The notes under the pieces: model-generated
Database searches by the model: none
The model's input: the letters and a program-made list of their open reading frames with translations, nothing else
What the model was told of the DNA's origin: nothing
Origin: Desulforhopalus vacuolatus
Lineage (GTDB): Bacteria > Desulfobacterota > Desulfobulbia > Desulfobulbales > Desulfocapsaceae
DNA length: 64,000 bases
Reading direction: 5' to 3'
NCBI RefSeq assembly: GCF_016918505.1
Contig: NZ_JAFFPZ010000005.1
Location: 145,158 to 209,157 of the forward strand
Made by a program: the position numbers and the translations under genes
Part shown: piece after piece, positions 26,049 through 34,419 of the stretch
Layout of the letters: each line of letters begins with the position of its first letter
Numbering within the stretch: the first letter of the stretch is position 1

Positions 26049-26400
26049 GTAATACCATTTACATTTTGTATTGGCGGATTCAAAGGCAGGAGGCAAGAGA
26101 TGGGAGACGGGAGAAAGGGAAAAGCGAAAGACGGTAAAACAGTTCTTTTACCGCGAAGAACGCGAAGAAAGGCGAAGAAGGGCGAAAAGCTTTTGAGAAT
26201 AAAGATTAAAAGTGGAGACGGGAGACGGGAGGCAGGAAAAAGCAAAAGGTCTTTGTAGAGACGACCAATTTGGGCGTCTCCAGCACAACGGATATTTCTA
26301 CAATGAGATCAATCTTACATCCTGTTTATCTATTCGTAATCGCCAAAAAAGATGTCCACGCAGTCGCGTTATCTGGTCAGTAAAAAATGTGATTGTTATG
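26049..26400. repeat. Family-2 MITE-like repeat copy
   Basis: Starts ACCATTTACATTTTGTATTG, contains the GGGAGACGGGAG block and ends with GATGTCCACGCAGTCGCG, then GTAAAAAATGTGATTG, a diverged inverted end. No gene seen. Confidence 0.7.
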
Positions 26401-26404
26401 ATTT

Positions 26405-26476
26405 TCGTATGCCTGCGGTAAATTTCCTCCTGTGCCTCGAATATAAACGAAATACAAGCTGTTTCAAGGTACCCAT
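26405..26476. repeat. Partial family-1 (RAYT-derived) repeat
   Basis: Carries AAATTTCCTCCTGTGCCTCG and the end GCTGTTTCAAGGTACCC; only the right half of the unit is present. Confidence 0.65.
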
Positions 26477-26518
26477 CACTATCGGTAGAAAATCGGTACA
26501 ACAGTGCTTTCAGTAATG

Positions 26519-27713
26519 TTTTTGTAGAGACAAGGCATGCCTTGTCTACACGATGACGGTAAACGTAAAGGTACGGTGCAACCGTAACCGAATACGGAAC
26601 ACCGAATATAACTGATGGCCTTTACGTAAAAGCTTCAAAAGCAGGTTTCCCCGAGAGGGAAATATTTTTTTAAATTTTACAGGAGTAGAAAAATGTCGCG
26701 TTCATCCATCTTCTTTTCCGTTACGGCTCTTGCAGCCTTTATGCAACTCTTGCTGATTTCACCTGTGTCCGCTCAGATTTCCGCGACGTGGATTGATCCC
26801 ACTACCGGCATGGAGTTTGTGCTGGTGAAAGGTGGATGTTACCAGATGGGTGATACCTTTGGAGAGGGAGACTCTGATGAAAAGCCGGTACATGAAGTCT
26901 GTGTCGATGATTTCTATATGGAGAAATATGAGGTGACCCAGGGGGAATGGCAAAAGATTATGGGGAGTAATCCGAGTTCCTTTAAAAATGGTGATCATTA
27001 TCCTGTGGAGAACGTGAGCTGGGACGATATCACCGAAAATTTCCTTCCTAAATTAAACAGGAGCAGTGGGAAACGCTATCGCCTGCCCACAGAAGCGGAG
27101 TGGGAGTATGCCGCCCGTGAAAGGGGAAAGAAGGTGCGTTTTGGCAATGGTAAAGATATTGCCGATCCCCGTGAGATAAATTTTGATGGGAGGGCATGGG
27201 GGAAAGAGTCTTACAGCCGCACAGGAGTGTCTCGAGAGAAGACAACGAAGGTGGGCAGCTTTGCCCCCAACCGTCTGGGACTTTATGATATGTCCGGCAA
27301 CGTTTGGGAATGGTGTCAGGATGATTGGCATAATAGTTATAATGGGGCACCGAGATATGGTTCTTCCTGGGGGAATGGTTCAGGTTCATTCCGCGTGTTT
27401 CGCGGCGGCGGCTGGTTCAATTCCCCGGGGTACGTGCGGGCGGCGCTTCGCTACTGCTCCTCGCCAGACTTCTCTTACAGCAACCTTGGCTTCCGGCTTG
27501 TCTTCCCAGTTCATTAACGGGCTGGTTTGGGAAGCGGAGTTGGGGCTGTCCATCGGAGGGATTGCGGGTGTGAGGGACGAACCCGCATAGCCCGGAGATG
27601 TGCGGCCCCAAATCCGCCGAAAGAAAATTCCACTGCAATAAAAAGGTCTTTGTAGAGCCACCTGATTGGGGCCTGAGCACGACAGGCTTTTCCTCCCACA
27701 ATGGTGATGTTTT
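26519..27713. repeat. Tandem duplication, unit 1 (leader, gene and trailer)
   Basis: From the TTTTTGTAGAGACAAGGC palindrome at its start to the trailer after the gene, this unit is repeated next to itself at 27714-28835. The 170-bp leaders are almost identical, including the CCCCGAGAGGGAAATATTTT stretch and the ACAGGAG ribosome site. Confidence 0.85.
26693..27517 (+). CDS. Secreted FGE-sulfatase-domain (C-type-lectin-fold) protein, copy 1
   Basis: 274 residues with a signal peptide (MSRSSIFFSVTALAAFMQLL, cleaved near VSA-QIS). The FGE-sulfatase (SUMF1) domain has GMEFVLVKGGCYQMG, HEVCVDDFYMEKYEVTQGEW, YRLPTEAEWEYAAR and LYDMSGNVWEWCQD. The C-terminal RGGGWFNSPGYVRAALRYCS...NLGFRLV is the ligand-facing loop region that in diversity-generating retroelement targets is the variable region. 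True formylglycine-generating enzymes have a pair of reactive Cys or Cu-binding Cys near the C-terminus; here I see one Cys in RYCSS and cannot claim catalysis. It has its own ribosome site (ACAGGAG) and is duplicated immediately downstream. Confidence 0.85.
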   Translation: MSRSSIFFSVTALAAFMQLLLISPVSAQISATWIDPTTGMEFVLVKGGCYQMGDTFGEGDSDEKPVHEVCVDDFYMEKYEVTQGEWQKIMGSNPSSFKNGDHYPVENVSWDDITENFLPKLNRSSGKRYRLPTEAEWEYAARERGKKVRFGNGKDIADPREINFDGRAWGKESYSRTGVSREKTTKVGSFAPNRLGLYDMSGNVWEWCQDDWHNSYNGAPRYGSSWGNGSGSFRVFRGGGWFNSPGYVRAALRYCSSPDFSYSNLGFRLVFPVH

Positions 27714-28835
27714 TTGTAGAGACAAGGCGTGCCTTGTCTACACGATGACGGTAAACGTAAAGGTACGGTACAACCGTAACCGAATACGGAACACCGAATA
27801 TAACTGATGGCCTTTACGTAAAAGCTTCAAAAGCAGGTTTCCCCGAGAGGGAAATATTTTCTTAAATTTTACAGGAGTAGAAAAATGTCGCGTTCATCCA
27901 TCTGTTTTTCCGTTACGGCTCTTGCAGTCTTCATGCAACTCTTGCTGATTTAACCTGTGGCAGCTCAGATTTCCGAGACGTGGAGCGATTCCACCACCGG
28001 CATGGAGTTTGTGTTGGTGAAGGGTGGGTGTTACCAGATGGGGGATACCTTTGGTGATGGATACGATCGCGAAAAGCCGGTACACGAGGTCTGTGTTAAT
28101 GATTTCTATATGGGAAAATATGAGGTGACCCAGGGGGAATGGCAAAAGATTATGGGCAGTAATCCGAGTTACTTCAAGTCGGGCATGTTCAAGAATCGTG
28201 ACCGCTATCCGGTGGAACAGGTGAGCTGGAACGATATCACTGAGAATTTTCTCCCAAAATTGAAGAGGAGCAGCGGGAAAAGCTATCGCCTGCCTACGGA
28301 AGCGGAGTGGGAGTATGCCGCCCGTGAAGGGGGAAAGAAGGTGCGTTTTGGCAATGGTAAAGATATTGCCGATCCCCGTGAGATAAATTTTAATGGGCGT
28401 TCAGATTGGAAAGAGTCTTACAGCCGCACAGGGGTGGATCGAGGAAAGACAACGAAGGTGGGCAGCTTTACTCCCAACAGTCTGGGACTTTATGATATAA
28501 GTGGCAACGTCTGGGAATGGTGTTCTGACTGGTATGGTAAGAATTATTATGACTCAAGTTCTCGCCACAACCCTGAGGGGTCTGGTTCAGGTTCGGACCG
28601 CGTGCTTCGCGGCGGCAGCTGGTCCTTTACCCCGGGGTACGTGCGGGCGGCGAATCGCTACTGCAACTCGCCGGGTCGCTCTCGCAGCAACCTTGGCTTC
28701 CGGCTTGTCTTCCCAGTTCATTAACGGGCCAGCAGGTTTGGGAGGCGGAGTTGGGGCTGGTCATTGGAGGGATTGCGGGTGGAGGGACGAACCCTCATAG
28801 CCCGGAGATGTGCGGCCTCAACTCCGCCGAAGTCA
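27714..28835. repeat. Tandem duplication, unit 2
   Basis: Second copy of the 26519-27713 unit, beginning with the same TTTTTGTAGAGACAAGGC palindrome, the same leader and a diverged gene, and ending with the matching trailer AGCCCGGAGATGTGCGGCC. Confidence 0.85.
27885..28724 (+). pseudogene. FGE-sulfatase-domain protein, copy 2; stop codon in the signal peptide
   Basis: Aligned to copy 1, the ATG at 27885 opens the same signal peptide, but codon 23 is TAA (27951-27953) where copy 1 has TCA. The rest of the frame to 28724 is intact. Translation could restart at GTG 27957 (255 residues), giving a protein without export signal. Internal changes include a four-residue insert (FKSGMFKNRDRYPVEQ) and a diverged C-terminal loop (RGGSWSFTPGYVRAANRYCN...). 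Most differences in the last 40 residues fall on first and second codon positions. It is either a recent pseudogene or a donor/archive copy. Confidence 0.8.
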
Positions 28836-28861
28836 TGTTGTCACCGCCGGGTGCTAATAGT

Positions 28862-29160
28862 GAAATTTCATTACCATTGGTGGAAAATCGGTACGGCGGT
28901 GATTTTCCGCAATGTTGTTGTGTAGACAAGGCATACCTTGTCTCTACGGTGGCGGCAATCACCGAAGTGGTAATTATTACCGATAACCCGCGAAACAATA
29001 CACGCTATGTTATTACCACAGCGTGATAACGGTGGAATTACATCACCATCGGTGGGAAATTGGCGCGACGGTGATTCCAGCAATGTTGTTGTGTAGACAA
29101 GGCATACCTTGTCTCTACGGTGACGGCAATCACCGAAATGGTAACTCTCACCGACGAATT
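28862..29160. repeat. Two family-3 repeats with TAGACAAGG palindrome cores
   Basis: Two head-to-tail units each contain CATCACCATCGGTG-like or TTACCATTGGTGGAAAATCG-like starts, GTAGACAAGGCATACCTTGTC and a GGCAATCACCGAA half. Similar units occur at 38365-38560 and 52225-52370. A partial family-1 end (CCTCGAATATGAACGAA...GTTTCAAGATTCCC) follows at 29170-29213. Confidence 0.65.
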
Positions 29161-29295
29161 TCCTTCTGCACCTCGAATATGAACGAAAGACAAGCTGTTT
29201 CAAGATTCCCTTAATATAATGATAATGACGTGGCTGTTCTGTTCAGAAGCCGAAGAGGGAGGAGGCTGGCTCATCGCTTTTTGTAGTACAGCCCT

Positions 29296-29397
29296 GCGGG
29301 TGGTATCATATCCCTGAAGGGATGACCCGCTGGACAGAAAGACTGGTTGTAAAGGCACCGTATATGTGCAGACCAGGCCCCTTGATATTTCAAGGGG
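29296..29397 (+). promoter_or_regulatory. Structured 5' leader of gshA: three consecutive hairpins
   Basis: P1 (29296-29330): GCGGGT/ACCCGC enclosing TCCC-TGAA-GGGA. P2 (29343-29376): CTGGT/ACCAG enclosing GCAC/GTGC. P3 (29378-29397): perfect 8-bp CCCCTTGA/TCAAGGGG with a TATT loop. The gshA ribosome site starts 15 bases later. It does not match a riboswitch class I know. It could be a ligand- or protein-responsive leader, or simple stabilising structure. Confidence 0.5.
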
Positions 29398-29426
29398 TCT
29401 TCATTTACTGAAAGGAGAGACCTCGT

Positions 29427-31007
29427 ATGGATCTCATTGAAATACTGGATAAACTGGAGCAGCGTGATGCTCTGCACACCCTCGACTGCGGTCGCAGAGG
29501 AATTGAAAAAGAGGGGCTGCGCTATACCAGTACTGATCACCTCTCCCGCAAGCCTCACCCTGCCTCCCTCGGTTCTCCGCTCACCCACGCAACAATTACC
29601 ACCGACTACGCCGAGAGCCTGATGGAGCTGGTGACCCCCGCCTTCCGCAACCGTCGTGACGCCCTTACCTATCTTCGCTACCTGCACCGGGTGGTGGCGG
29701 TTGACAGTGATGAGTATCTTCTCAACGGTTCCATGCCAGCCCGCATAGATGACACTGAGGCTGTGGAGATCGGCTGGTACGGCGAATCCAACGGCGGGCA
29801 GATGCGCCGTCTCTATCGTAAAGGCCTGGCACTGCGTTATGGCAAGGCAATGCAGCTCATCTCCGGGATTCACTTCAACTACTCCCTCTGCCCGGATGTC
29901 TTTCGTAACTACGCTGAGATTGTCGGCGAGCCGTTCCACCAGCCCTTCATCAATACGAGTTATATGAACCTGGTGCGCAATATCCGCATCCACAGCTGGA
30001 TGATTCCCTATCTCTTCGGACATTCACCTGCGGTGGACAGCTCCTTTTTCCATGGGGTAATCCATCGGCTTGAAGCCCTTGATGATTCCACCTTCTATCT
30101 GCCTTATGCCACCTCCCTGCGCATGAGCGATACCGGCTACAGTAACAAGACGCCCACGCCGGTAACGGCGAATAGTCTTGAGGGCTATATCCATGACCTG
30201 CGCGGCGCGGTCTTTTCTCCCTCTCAAAAGTACGAGGCACTGGGGCTCTACGCCGCCGACGGAAGCCGCCAGCAGATCAGCGGCAATGTTATGCAAATTG
30301 AAAACGAATATTATGGCGTGGCGCGGCCGAAACAGATCGGTGTGGACGGTGAGACCACCCTCGCCGGGCTGGCCAGTCGAGGAATTGCCTATGTGGAACT
30401 GCGGACACTGGATATTAACTGCTTCGACTGGGCGGGAATCAGCCAGAGACAGCTCGACTTCCTTGAGCTCTTTATGCTCTACTGCCTTTTTCACAAGGCA
30501 CCGATGCTTGATGAGAGTCAGGAGGCGGAGTGCCGTGTCAATCTTGCAGAAGTGGGGGGGCGCGGGCGTGACCCGCAGCTGCACCTGCAGCACTTCGGGG
30601 TAAAACAGAGCGTTGAGGAGTGGGGGTGTGAGGTGTTGTTGGCCATGCGGCCCATTGCCGAGGCGATGGATGTGGAGAAACACCGGCCGCACTATATGAG
30701 TATCGTCGAGCGGATGGAGGGGATGTTTCGCAATCCCGACCTCACCCCTTCGGCACGGATTATCCGCTGCCTGCGCGGCGAGGAGGGGAAGGCACCGATG
30801 AGCTGGCACCGCTTCATCACTGACCTCAGTCGCTGCCACATGGAGAAGAGCCGCCGCGTTGGTATTACTCCGGTGGAGCAGGCCAAGGTGACCGCCGATG
30901 CCCTTGCCTCCTGGGAGAAGGAGGAGGCTCTGGTAAAAGCTTCAAAAGACGTTCCGTTCGAGACATATCTGAAAAACTACTTCGCGCAGCTTGAAAGGCT
31001 CGACTGA
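29427..31007 (+). CDS. gshA: Glutamate-cysteine ligase (gamma-proteobacterial type)
   Basis: 526 residues. The opening 'CGRRGIEKEGLRYT' with ATP/Mg-binding glutamates, 'ITTDYAESLMELVTP', 'SMPARI', 'GLALRYGKAMQLISGIHFNYS' and 'PYATSLRMSDTGYSNK' are the hallmarks of the E. coli-type GshA. It makes gamma-glutamylcysteine, the first step of glutathione synthesis; gshB at 22893-23843 encodes the second. Ribosome site GAAAGGAGAG precedes the ATG at 29427. Expression is probably influenced by the three-hairpin leader. Confidence 0.96.
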   Translation: MDLIEILDKLEQRDALHTLDCGRRGIEKEGLRYTSTDHLSRKPHPASLGSPLTHATITTDYAESLMELVTPAFRNRRDALTYLRYLHRVVAVDSDEYLLNGSMPARIDDTEAVEIGWYGESNGGQMRRLYRKGLALRYGKAMQLISGIHFNYSLCPDVFRNYAEIVGEPFHQPFINTSYMNLVRNIRIHSWMIPYLFGHSPAVDSSFFHGVIHRLEALDDSTFYLPYATSLRMSDTGYSNKTPTPVTANSLEGYIHDLRGAVFSPSQKYEALGLYAADGSRQQISGNVMQIENEYYGVARPKQIGVDGETTLAGLASRGIAYVELRTLDINCFDWAGISQRQLDFLELFMLYCLFHKAPMLDESQEAECRVNLAEVGGRGRDPQLHLQHFGVKQSVEEWGCEVLLAMRPIAEAMDVEKHRPHYMSIVERMEGMFRNPDLTPSARIIRCLRGEEGKAPMSWHRFITDLSRCHMEKSRRVGITPVEQAKVTADALASWEKEEALVKASKDVPFETYLKNYFAQLERLD

Positions 31008-31022
31008 GCTGCTTTCCGCAGT

Positions 31023-31056
31023 CTTCAACACGGCCCTTCTCAGGGCTGTGTTGAAG
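31023..31056. terminator. Strong hairpin between convergent gshA and the efflux lipoprotein gene
   Basis: CTTCAACACGGCCCT pairs over 15 positions (one G-T) with AGGGCTGTGTTGAAG, loop TCTC. It includes the stop codon of the leftward gene. No T-run on either side, so termination is likely but not certain. Confidence 0.6.
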
Positions 31057-32425
31057 ATGGTTCTTTCCCCGTATATTTCCCTGCCATTGCCTTGTACACA
31101 AGGTTCTCCTCTTTCAGCACTTTATAGCGGTCGTTGACCACATCCTGTTCCGTGCTGTATTCGGTGTTCATTGCCTCCAGCCAGTCGGAGAGTTCTCCAG
31201 CACCGTTTTCGTAGCGCTGGCGATAATACTCACTGTTTTTGCGGTTCAGCTTTTGCGACTCTTCTCTGCTGGCCAGTGTCTCTTTCGCCAACAGATACTG
31301 CTGCCAGGAGACGGCCACCTCATTAAAGGCTGTTGTCAGTGTTTCTTCAAAGTCCAGCCGGGCTGCGTCAAAGTCTGCCTCGACATTCTTATCCTTCCAC
31401 TTCAAGGTATTCCATTGGAGAAACGGGAGACTGAGGGCAATCGAACCTGTTCCAATCGGCAGATCAAAGACCTTGCCGAGCTGGCTGTCGCTGCCGCTGA
31501 TACCTGCCCCGAGGGTGAGCTGCGGGTACCAGCTGCGCTTCTGAGCAGTCTGGTTGTACCACGCTTTCTCCAGCCGCTGTTCAGCGGCTTTTACATCGGG
31601 ACGGGCGGAAAGGACCGAGATCGGCACCTGCAGGTCAATTGAGGTGGAGGGCAGATCCGTGAGAGGGCGGGGGCTGATGCCGGCGTTTTCTCCGGGGCGC
31701 AGGTTAAGCAGATTGTTCATGGTCTGTTCAACTGTCGCCCGGCTGTCTTTCAGGGCGGTGAGGCTCTGCTCCTCCGACAGTACCGACTGGCGCGACTGCA
31801 CGAGGGTAATGGAGGTCGTCTTGCCCGCCTCATACCGGGCTTTGAAGATGGTGTACAACTCCTTATAGCGGGCGATATTTTTCTTTGTCAGCGCAATAGA
31901 CTCGTCGATGTACGCCAGCTGGAACCATGCGTCTGCCACGGAGTTGATCAGGCTGAGGCGTGTGTTCTCCAGATCTTCGGTGGTGGCCTGCCATTCCGCA
32001 AGATTGGCCTTGCTGGTGGCGTTGAGCCGGTTCCACAGATCCAGCTCGTAACTCAGATCGAGTTCGCCGCTCCACGAGTTGGAGTCGTCACCACTCTTTA
32101 ATTCGACACTTGTACTTCCACTCATACTGGCGGAAGCCTCAGGAAAGAGGTCCTGTTCGCTGATATGCAGGTAGTACAGAGCCTTGCGGATGGTGATGGC
32201 CGATTGCTTCAGATCAATATTGTTGCGCAGAGCAGTTTCCATCAGCTCATTGAGCTGCGGGTCTTCATAGATACGCCACCACTGCCTGTTCACATCATAC
32301 TGCTGCAGTTCCCGGGATGACATCAACCCGGCGTCGGTCAGGGGAGCTCCCGACATTGGAGTCAAAGCACAGCTGGTGAGCAGCAGGGTAGTGCAGACAA
32401 GGGCAAGTGAGGTATATTTTTTCAT
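31040..32425 (-). CDS. Outer-membrane efflux lipoprotein (NodT/TolC family)
   Basis: 461 residues. Signal peptide with lipobox LALVCTTLLLTSCAL, so Cys19 should be lipidated. The NodT-type start RQWWRIYEDPQLNELMETALRNNIDLKQSAITIRKA and two long-helix repeats (for example AYIDESIALTKKNIARYKELYTIFKARYEAGKTTSITLVQSRQ, and the C-terminal YYRQRYENGAGELSDWLEAMN) define an outer-membrane factor that docks on an MFP adaptor. It is the last gene of the macA-macB operon, 33 bp after macB, and would form the exit duct of a MacAB-type exporter. Confidence 0.9.
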   Translation of the reverse strand: MKKYTSLALVCTTLLLTSCALTPMSGAPLTDAGLMSSRELQQYDVNRQWWRIYEDPQLNELMETALRNNIDLKQSAITIRKALYYLHISEQDLFPEASASMSGSTSVELKSGDDSNSWSGELDLSYELDLWNRLNATSKANLAEWQATTEDLENTRLSLINSVADAWFQLAYIDESIALTKKNIARYKELYTIFKARYEAGKTTSITLVQSRQSVLSEEQSLTALKDSRATVEQTMNNLLNLRPGENAGISPRPLTDLPSTSIDLQVPISVLSARPDVKAAEQRLEKAWYNQTAQKRSWYPQLTLGAGISGSDSQLGKVFDLPIGTGSIALSLPFLQWNTLKWKDKNVEADFDAARLDFEETLTTAFNEVAVSWQQYLLAKETLASREESQKLNRKNSEYYRQRYENGAGELSDWLEAMNTEYSTEQDVVNDRYKVLKEENLVYKAMAGKYTGKEPSSTQP

Positions 32426-32458
32426 AATTTTTCCTGAAAAATGAGGGCAGGCGCGTCT

Positions 32459-34405
32459 TTATTTCTGTGAAAGAGCTTCAATAGGGCTGAGCCGGGCAGC
32501 GTTGCGTGCCGGTATGAACCCGAATATTACCCCGATAACCGTGGAGCAGAGAACCGCCGCAACGATAGCTGTGGTGGAGAAGGTCATTGCGAAATCGGTG
32601 ACAAAGTGATTGAAGAGCAGGGCGATGACGACTGACAGTCCAACGCCGAAGATGCCACCGGCGAGGCAGATCAGTATTGCCTCGATAAGGAACTGCTGCA
32701 GGATGTTGCCCTGTCGGGCACCGATGGCCATGCGCAGGCCGATTTCTCCTGTGCGCTCAGTGACCGATACCAGCATGATGTTCATAACTCCAATTCCACC
32801 GACAATCAGCGAGATGACAGCGATGGCAGAAATCAGCAGGGTCATGGTGCCGGTGGTGGCGGTGATGGTCTCCTTGATGGAATCACTGTTCATGGTGAAG
32901 AAGTCCTGCGTGCCGTGGCGGCTGGTCAGCAGTCGGGTAATGGTCTCCTCCGCTGCCTGCGAATTGACAGTATCCGCTATCTCGGCGGTAATGGTGCTGA
33001 TGACCTTGTCGCCGGTGATCTGGTGCATAACCGTAGTGTAGGGAGCCCACATGCGGAGCTGTCCGCTGTCCGGACCGAAAGCGTTGGCCGGTTCTTCTGT
33101 CACTCCGATGATGACCAGCGGGCGTTTGCGGAAGAGAATGGTGCGGCCGAGCACCTGCGGGAGAGGCATATCCGAGAAGAGCTCTTTTCTGCTGTTGCTG
33201 TCGATTACGACAACCTGATTGTCCTCTTTTACGTCTGTTTCATTGAAGAAACGACCGCCCTCCAGTTCGAGTCCATCCACTGAGAAATACTGTTCTCCCA
33301 CACCGTTGAGCTGGCCGGTGAGGGTTATGTTGCGGTAGCTGATATTGCCGTTGGTGGAGGTTCGTGGTGTGATATTGAGCACAAAGGGCTGTTTTCCCAG
33401 CGCCTTCGCGTCACTGATGGTGAGGGTTCGAATCCGCCCCGAGCGCGAATCGCCCCAGTTTTTACCGGGGTAAACGGAAACGGTATTGGTTCCTATTTCT
33501 TTGATTCTGCTGAGAATCTTTTCCTGTGAACCTTTGCCGATAGCCACCACCGAGACCACCGAGGCAATGCCGATGATAATGCCAAGCATGGTGAGCAGGG
33601 AGCGCAGCTTGTGGCTGATGATTGCCTGCACTGACATGCGGAAGGATTCGGCAAGCTGGTCAACATAGAAGGTAATACCGTGTTTTTCTTCAACCCGTTG
33701 AAGAGGGGTGGGGGTGGAGAGGGGCAGGCGGCGCGTGTCGGAGATGATTTCACCGTCCTTGAGCTCAATGGTTCGGCTGGCGAAGGCGGCAAGCTTCCTG
33801 TCATGGGTAACAAGAATAATGGTGTGTCCTTTTGCGTGCAGTTCCGTAAGGATGTCCATGACCATCAGACCACTTTCAGAGTCCAGGGCGCCGGTGGGTT
33901 CGTCGGCGAGGATTATCTCTCCGCCGTTCATCAGCGCACGGGCGATACTTACCCGCTGCTGCTGTCCACCGGAGAGGGTTCCGGGGCGGTTGTTCTCCTT
34001 GCCGGTGAGCGCGAGCTGCTCCAGCAGGTCCTCCGCCCGGTGATTTCTCTGGCTTTTTTTCACGCCTGCATAGATCGCCGGCAGGGCGACGTTGTCTCTC
34101 GCCGACAGGGTGCCGAGCAGATTGTAGCGCTGGAAGATAAAACCAAACTTGCGACGGCGCAGGGCGGCGAGCTGATCAGGATTCCTGCCGGCGGCCTCTT
34201 CTCCGTCGATGAGGCAGGAGCCTGAAGTCGGGGCGTCGAGACAGCCGAGGATATTCATCAACGTGGTTTTGCCCGATCCGGACTGCCCTATGATGGAGAT
34301 GAAATCCCCCTGATCTATGTTCAGATTGATGTCCCGTAAAACGTGGACCCGGTTGGAGGGAGGGCCGAAAACCCGTGTTATATTGGAGAGCTCAAGCAGT
34401 GCCAT
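32459..34405 (-). CDS. macB: MacB-type ABC transporter (ATPase fused to permease)
   Basis: 648 residues, the usual MacB length. N-terminal ATPase: Walker A GQSGSGKTT (about 38-46), signature LSGGQQQRVSIARAL and Walker B ILADEPTGALDSESG. The permease part has one membrane helix at about 270-295 (LRSLLTMLGIIIGIASVVSVVAIGKG), a large periplasmic domain, and three C-terminal helices (MTLLISAIAVISLIVGGIGVMNIMLV etc.). MacB is a mechanotransmitter that pushes substrates from the periplasm through the outer-membrane duct. Substrates (macrolides, peptides, siderophores, haem precursors in other species) cannot be inferred. Confidence 0.94.
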   Translation of the reverse strand: MALLELSNITRVFGPPSNRVHVLRDINLNIDQGDFISIIGQSGSGKTTLMNILGCLDAPTSGSCLIDGEEAAGRNPDQLAALRRRKFGFIFQRYNLLGTLSARDNVALPAIYAGVKKSQRNHRAEDLLEQLALTGKENNRPGTLSGGQQQRVSIARALMNGGEIILADEPTGALDSESGLMVMDILTELHAKGHTIILVTHDRKLAAFASRTIELKDGEIISDTRRLPLSTPTPLQRVEEKHGITFYVDQLAESFRMSVQAIISHKLRSLLTMLGIIIGIASVVSVVAIGKGSQEKILSRIKEIGTNTVSVYPGKNWGDSRSGRIRTLTISDAKALGKQPFVLNITPRTSTNGNISYRNITLTGQLNGVGEQYFSVDGLELEGGRFFNETDVKEDNQVVVIDSNSRKELFSDMPLPQVLGRTILFRKRPLVIIGVTEEPANAFGPDSGQLRMWAPYTTVMHQITGDKVISTITAEIADTVNSQAAEETITRLLTSRHGTQDFFTMNSDSIKETITATTGTMTLLISAIAVISLIVGGIGVMNIMLVSVTERTGEIGLRMAIGARQGNILQQFLIEAILICLAGGIFGVGLSVVIALLFNHFVTDFAMTFSTTAIVAAVLCSTVIGVIFGFIPARNAARLSPIEALSQK

Positions 34406-34419
34406 TATTTTATTTCTCC

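Noticed and set aside
26693..28724. FGE-domain proteins as true formylglycine-generating enzymes
   Set aside because: They have export signals, are tandemly duplicated, vary at the C-terminal loop and lack a clear pair of active-site cysteines; no sulfatase is adjacent.
29271..30023. 250-codon minus-strand frame over the gshA start
   Set aside because: Antisense to gshA; no family resemblance.
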